From: Sordaria brevicollis
Lineage: Eukaryota > Ascomycota > Sordariomycetes > Sordariales > Sordariaceae
Assembly: GCA_033439795.1 (NCBI GenBank)
Contig: JAUTDP010000015.1
Coordinates: 744,001 to 808,000, forward strand
DNA: 64,000 bases
Direction of reading: 5' to 3'
Position numbers and translations under genes: made by a program. A model generated the notes under the pieces. That model was not told the DNA's origin and did no database searches. It was given only the letters and a program-made list of their open reading frames with translations. Shown here one piece after another: positions 58,835 through 64,000 of this stretch; the first letter of the stretch is position 1, and each line of letters starts with the position of its first letter.

Positions 58835-60184
58835 CTATTAATAATTACGCCTAATTTAAATAGATCGTTTTTTAAAAGGTCGAAGTAATTTATTTTATTA
58901 ATTTTAAAGTAAATATTATTAAATTAGGCTACTATTAATATTATAATTTATATTATTACTAATAGGTTTACTATATTTATATTAACCTCTTTCTAGGTTC
59001 TATTAAAGGCTACAGCTATAAATTCGGCTACGGTTTAACGAATTAATAATTAGTCTAAATCGTTATTATTATTACTATTATTTAATAATATATTATTATT
59101 ATTTTAATTTCTTTAATTAAAAATATCGCTATTTAATTTATTTTAGAATTCAATTAATAACGACCGGTTATAATTCGATTTAATGAAATTATTTAATTCG
59201 AAATTTAATTCGACGATTAATCGTTAATAATTCGTAGAAGAGTATATAGTAAATAATCTACGGCCGGATATTAAGAATATAATAAATAATTTATAATTAG
59301 TATTAAAATTGGCGGTAAGTAATTTACGGCCTTCGCGGTTTAATAAATCCGGGTATTAACCGGGAAAATAACTTTAAAGTATCTTTATATCGAAATTTTC
59401 TTCGTTTTTAAAATCGGAAATAATATTAAATTTTTAATCCGGTAATAATAAACGTTAAACTCCCTAAGCGTTAATTAATAAGGCTAATAGCCGTATAAAT
59501 CTAAATAAAGTAGGGAATTCCTAATTTTAATTTAATTAGAGCCGATATTATTAATTTATTAACTATTAATTTATTAACTATTAATTTATTACCGCGGTAG
59601 CCTAACTTATAAACGATTACTCGTTAAATAGTTTACCTTTATAATTTCTAACTCTAAGGCCGAATTAACTTTCTTTAAATTCGAAAAGGTTATAATAGGG
59701 TCCGCTTTATTCGTTTATTAATAACGTTAATAATAAACCGATAAAGTTTAGTAATAAAAATTGCTCGTCGTTAAGAAATATACGAATTCTAATTCGACGT
59801 AATATTAATAAATTAAATAATTTAATTAAAAGTATTAATATTATTAATAGCACCGCTATTAACGAATTAAATATAATTAATTACTTACTTTTACCCCGCT
59901 ATTCGGTAATTAAAAGTAGGGAATTAGGGTAGTCTTTAATAGATAAGGCTCTTAAAGGCGCCTATAATTTAAGGGAGCCGATAGCGGTTCGTTTTAATTT
60001 AACGCGCGCTTTTTATTTAAATTAAAATAAAATATTAAAAATAGAGCCTTTTTAAATCTCTTAAATTTATAAATATAGAGCGCCGTTATCCGTTTCGAAT
60101 AAATTTATAGCGGGGTTAAAAATTAATTAAAAACGTCGGGCTAAATTTAAATCCAATTCGTTAATTTTAGCGCTATAAGGGTAA

Positions 60185-60394
60185 TGTAAGAGGAGCAGTG
60201 CATGTGTGAATGAATTGGTGATATTGATTAATTCTAGGAAAAGAAGGGCGCGCGTTCAACGCGGGGAATATAATAGTTTTATATTACTATAATCCGCATT
60301 GCGAACCTTCCGACCAACGTACTAGCTAATCTCCCGACTAGCGGTTAGTCGTAGAAGGTGCCGCTATAATTAGCGTAGCGGTCACTTTATAATA
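60185..60394 (-). repeat. 3' LTR of Gypsy element C
   Basis: About 210 bp, plus-strand TGTAAGAGG to TATAATA (probably TATAACA originally), directly next to the polypurine tract. Moderately mutated compared with the body. Left flank GGTAA (60180-60184) is the candidate target duplication. Confidence 0.65.
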
Positions 60395-63300
60395 CCCCCT
60401 ACCTAAAAATAATTATCCTAATTATTATTTAAATATACTTCTATTTATTAATCTTTCTACTAAATCCGCGCTCGCTATTATAATAATATTATTTATATAT
60501 ATAACCTACGTTTTATTTATATTTACGTTTATTATATCTTATATCCGTTACGTTCTATATCCGTCGTATTCTATATCCGCTATATTTATCGACTCTATTG
60601 TCCGGCTTATTTAATCCCCTTAAATTATTTATTATTTCCTTCCTCGCCGATATATTTCTCGAAGCCCTCCTAACGGTTTAATTTAATAGCGACGAAACGC
60701 TTACTATTATATATAGTAATAGCGAATTCGGTTTTATCCGTATTAGAGGTTTAAAGGGTATTATTTTCTAATATAATTTTATCCTAAGCGGCCGCGAAAT
60801 TCTACTTATTCTCGAAAATCGGATCGCTATATAGAATATTTATAATATAAACGAATTTAATAATAGCCGTAACGTTTATTTAATAATTAACGTAGTCTAT
60901 AAATATTAAGAAATATATTAGGATATAATTATAAAAGATTTAGCGCTATTAATTTTTCTAAATTATACTTTAGTTCTTTACGATTTATATTTCGGTCGGC
61001 TTCGTTTTAATACGCTTTTCCTCAATATTCTTGCCCTTATCTTTATTAGGGCGTTTTTTCCTTATTTCGGTAATAAATACCCCGTCGAAATCTTCGCTAT
61101 CGTTATTATTTATATTAAAATTAAAACCCTCGGGATTATTTATACCGTTGCCCGTACTATTAATACTTTTATCCTTACTATTATTTATACCGCCGGGTAA
61201 AAAGATAAATTAGATTTTAATTTATCCGCTTAATTATTTTCCTTAAATAACGTACGCCGTATTAATCTTTATAATAACTTTTCTCAATATTCTCTTTTTT
61301 TTTATAATTATAGCCACCGTTCTATAAATTCTTAACCTTAACGTAATATAATTAATCTACGTTCTCTTACGAAATAGGCAATAATCGTTATATTATTTAA
61401 TAATTTAGTTAACGATTAATCCTAATATATCGGTTATTTTTTTACGGATAATCTCCGGTATATACAGGTCCTAAAAAGTTAAAATCGCCGAATTAAATAT
61501 ATATATACACTTTTAAATAATTTCTATTATATTAATTAAACCAATAATTTTAAAGGCCGCAATCTATTTTATTCTAACCTTAATTATATCGAAACTCTCG
61601 GCCATTATTATATAATAAATACCCTATATAAAAATAAAATTAATAATTTTATCGACGTTTCCTATCGCTAATACGTTATTAATCGTAGCGGTTTTAATAT
61701 CGGTAATTTATTTAAGAATAGCGTTAAAACGGGTTTTTAAGGATATATAAATATAATTGGCCGAAAAAGTAGCTACGAAGCTTTAATTAAATAAGAAGGT
61801 TTCGACGTAAGTTTTCTCCTCCTCGGTAAATTTATCGTTAATAAAATCTATAATCGAAAGAATTTTATTATCGTTTACAATAGACGTATAATTTTTACCG
61901 CCGGTACAATAATCGCTAAGCCGAATAAAATATTTAACCCTAAATCTATACTAGGCGTTAATAATAGCGGTTTTTTCCGCGTCGGTAATTTCGTTATTTT
62001 CTTTAAGGAATTCGACGTTAAATTTAAATAGGCCGCTAATTATTATATAAATTATAAAGGTAACGGGGGGTTAATTATAAATTTAAATCCCGCGACGAAC
62101 GCCGGATTAAACGCTTATTCGTTTTAAATTGTAATTAAAGATATTTCCGTATATATTGAATACGTTTATAAAATTATTATAAATTAACGGCTAATTAACC
62201 GATAAAGTAAATTAGTATTAAAAAGTAATTCGGTTTGCCGATAAAATTATTATTATTATTGGGGAGAGGTTTTAAGCGGAGGGGGGTAGCCTTTAAATAC
62301 TTTTTTAACGTTCGTAATCCTTTATTTAAATTTCGTAATTATTTAAAATAATAATAATATTATATCTATTATTAAGGTCGTTAATTACTTCGGTTTCAAT
62401 AAGATTACGACGATAATATTTAATTTAAATACCTCCTTTATTTCGATCCCTTCTTTTAATATAATTAATGTATTTACTTTCTCGAATAGTTTAGGATTAA
62501 TAGGGTATTATACCTCGTATTCCCGAATTAAATTTTATACGTTCTTTATTAGGCTATTTATACGACCGCTGCGTAAGTATTATTTATTTATAAAAATATT
62601 ATAACTTTTATACTTTACCTAATATTTAATTAACGGTTTATTACCGTATTAAATTATTTTCTTATTTATAATTTTTTCGACTTCGTATAATTATTAGTCT
62701 TTTATATTTCCTTTAACGACGATTTTACCGGGTAATTCGCTAGTACGATAAAAGGAGTTTTTACCGTAAAAATATTTTCGCAAATAATTTACCGAAATAA
62801 TAGGATGAATTTTCTATATTTTAAATAATTCTAATTTATATACAAAGTCGTCGATTTTGTATTTAATTTTAAATAATCCCACTTTTTAATCCGTATATTT
62901 ACGAAATTTCGTCCCGGGTTTAATATATCCTTTATATAATTGAATTATTATTTTATTGCTAAGGATAAAATAGAAGGGGCGGTGGTTTTTATTAAATATT
63001 AATTTATATTTTGTCGCTACCCAATTTATCGCTTCTACCGCTTTACGATTATATATTTCCTGGATAATTTTAAAGTCCCTAACCGCTTTATTATTTAGTT
63101 TTAAGAGGTTTAACGTTGTATTTAATTTGAAGCCTAATATTAATTCGTTAGGTATCCGCTTTAGTAGCGTAAATAGATTATTATTAAGATTATATTAAAG
63201 GGTTAGTAAGATATTTAATTATAAGATTTCCGGATTTTCCGCTATATAGTAGCGGATTACTATTTCGACCTCTTAGTTACGCCGTTCGATTTAGCCATTA

Positions 63301-64000
63301 GCTTTTAAATTCTACGCGGTTATATATAATAATGTTACGTTAAATTTCGAAAATAATATTTTTTAAAAATTTAAAAGGAATTTTAAATTGCGGTCGGTTA
63401 TCGCGATGTAGAATAATCCCCAATTATAAATTAATAGTATATTAATTAGCCGGTTTACCTACGTTTTCGCGTCGTAATCGATATGCCCGGGAATTAATAA
63501 TATTTTTTTATTAAAGTTATATATTACGATTATTAACGCGTCGTATTATTTACTACCCTATACTATTAAATTATTAAATTATTAAGGAAGGCTAATAATA
63601 AAATTAATATATATTATATAATAGGGAATAAATATTTATTTAATCGGCTTTAATATACCCAGGGTAATTTTCCAATTTATTTTAAATTTAATATATTAGG
63701 GATAATATTCTACGTAATAGCGTAGCGCTTTCGTTATTTACGGGAAATAATAATCGTCTAATTTTATTATTATTTTAATTAGCCCGAAATAATAGTATTA
63801 ATCGTATATTTAATTAAGAATTATCTTCAAATAATTCCTTAATACGTATAATTTTAATTTTCCGACCTTTAAATAATAATATAAAAAATTATTATTAAAT
63901 TTAAAAAGGAACCGTTTATCCGTATTAAATTTAAATTTCGAATTATATTAATTATATTTTATTAATTTTCGAATTATTGTAGCGTAATATTTATTTATTT
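60185..64000 (-). mobile_element. Second RIP-mutated Gypsy-type retrotransposon (element C), truncated by window end
   Basis: The minus strand carries a decayed Gypsy integrase: ITDRNLKF core block (about 63379-63412), NLKANG-x-IER block (about 63281-63311), and the C-terminal KIHPIISVNYLRKY block (about 62770-62815). About 2.4 kb of further AT-rich sequence follows before a polypurine tract (complement of 60395-60404) and an LTR. The 5' part lies beyond 64000. The integrase position shows it is distinct from element B, which has its own polymerase region at 54-55 kb. Confidence 0.75.

Larger units (their letters stand above)
52385..60184 (-). mobile_element. RIP-mutated Gypsy-type retrotransposon (element B), right end not found
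   Basis: AT-rich, stop-filled DNA whose minus strand keeps Gypsy order. A reverse-transcriptase active-site block reads YYNN then VIVLLKTLKEYI (about 55210-55260; Y-x-D-D with both Asp codons mutated). Further along is the RNase H/integrase linker YKPGK-x-YIVLNALL (about 54315-54350, from HKPGKENIVPDALSR-like sequence). It ends with a polypurine tract (complement of 52548-52555) and an LTR at 52385-52547. The matching 5' LTR was not found inside the window. Two younger insertions sit inside (56515-56941 and 58549-58834). No intact protein is encoded. Confidence 0.75.

Noticed and set aside
52385..64000. Centromere
   Set aside because: RIP-mutated AT-rich DNA is typical of Neurospora centromeres, but also of ordinary dispersed heterochromatin; the window is too short to tell.
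1..64000. CRISPR arrays, bacterial operons, 5S rRNA
   Set aside because: No spaced direct repeats, no prokaryotic gene organisation, and no match to the fungal 5S sequence as far as can be read by eye.

Overview
The window looks like the nuclear genome of a filamentous ascomycete with very strong repeat-induced point mutation (RIP), most likely Neurospora or a close Sordariales relative. Genes have short introns (about 53-140 nt) with GTAAGT/GTATGT donors and CTAAC-type branch sites. tRNA genes are dispersed and unlinked. Two long tracts (about 8.0-15.0 kb and 52.5-64 kb) are extremely AT-rich, full of stops, and still carry recognisable but C-to-T/G-to-A mutated retrotransposon motifs. Species was not determined.

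Layout. 2.4-3.5 kb: a WSC-domain wall-stress-sensor-like membrane protein. 6.8-19.7 kb: an accessory region holding three paralogous small secreted pro-proteins (signal peptide, conserved pro-region, Lys-Arg site, mature domain ending near DACT[WY]G). Between and around them are a complete RIP-mutated Ty1/Copia element with 174-bp LTRs and a 5-bp target duplication, a hypothetical gene whose last codon was hit by that Copia, and three miniature inverted-repeat elements. One of these sits exactly at the stop codon of the middle secreted-protein gene and another lies about 30 bp in front of its start codon. 21-25.3 kb: two convergent paralogous seven-helix membrane proteins with a Cys-containing ectodomain. 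26.5-52 kb: mostly conserved genes: histidyl-tRNA synthetase with two in-frame starts, a Rossmann-fold protein, a zinc-knuckle protein, an uncharacterised 575-aa protein, a UapA-like purine permease, two tandem multi-C2H2 proteins, splicing factor Cdc40/Prp17, cargo receptor Erv14 and methionine aminopeptidase 1. Four tRNA genes (Gly-GCC, Thr-AGT, Trp-CCA, Ala-CGC with an intron) and a 621-bp fold-back element lie in the gaps. 52.4-64 kb: RIP-mutated Gypsy-type DNA on the minus strand, apparently two elements, containing a 427-bp inverted-repeat element and a solo LTR that are both little mutated.

The housekeeping genes do not form a pathway. The most unusual parts are the secreted pro-protein family, hemmed in by mobile elements, and the seven-helix pair. 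All coordinates, splice joins and target duplications were worked out by eye; intron phases were checked arithmetically for every spliced model given with exon coordinates. No database search was possible, so family names rest on recognised motifs.
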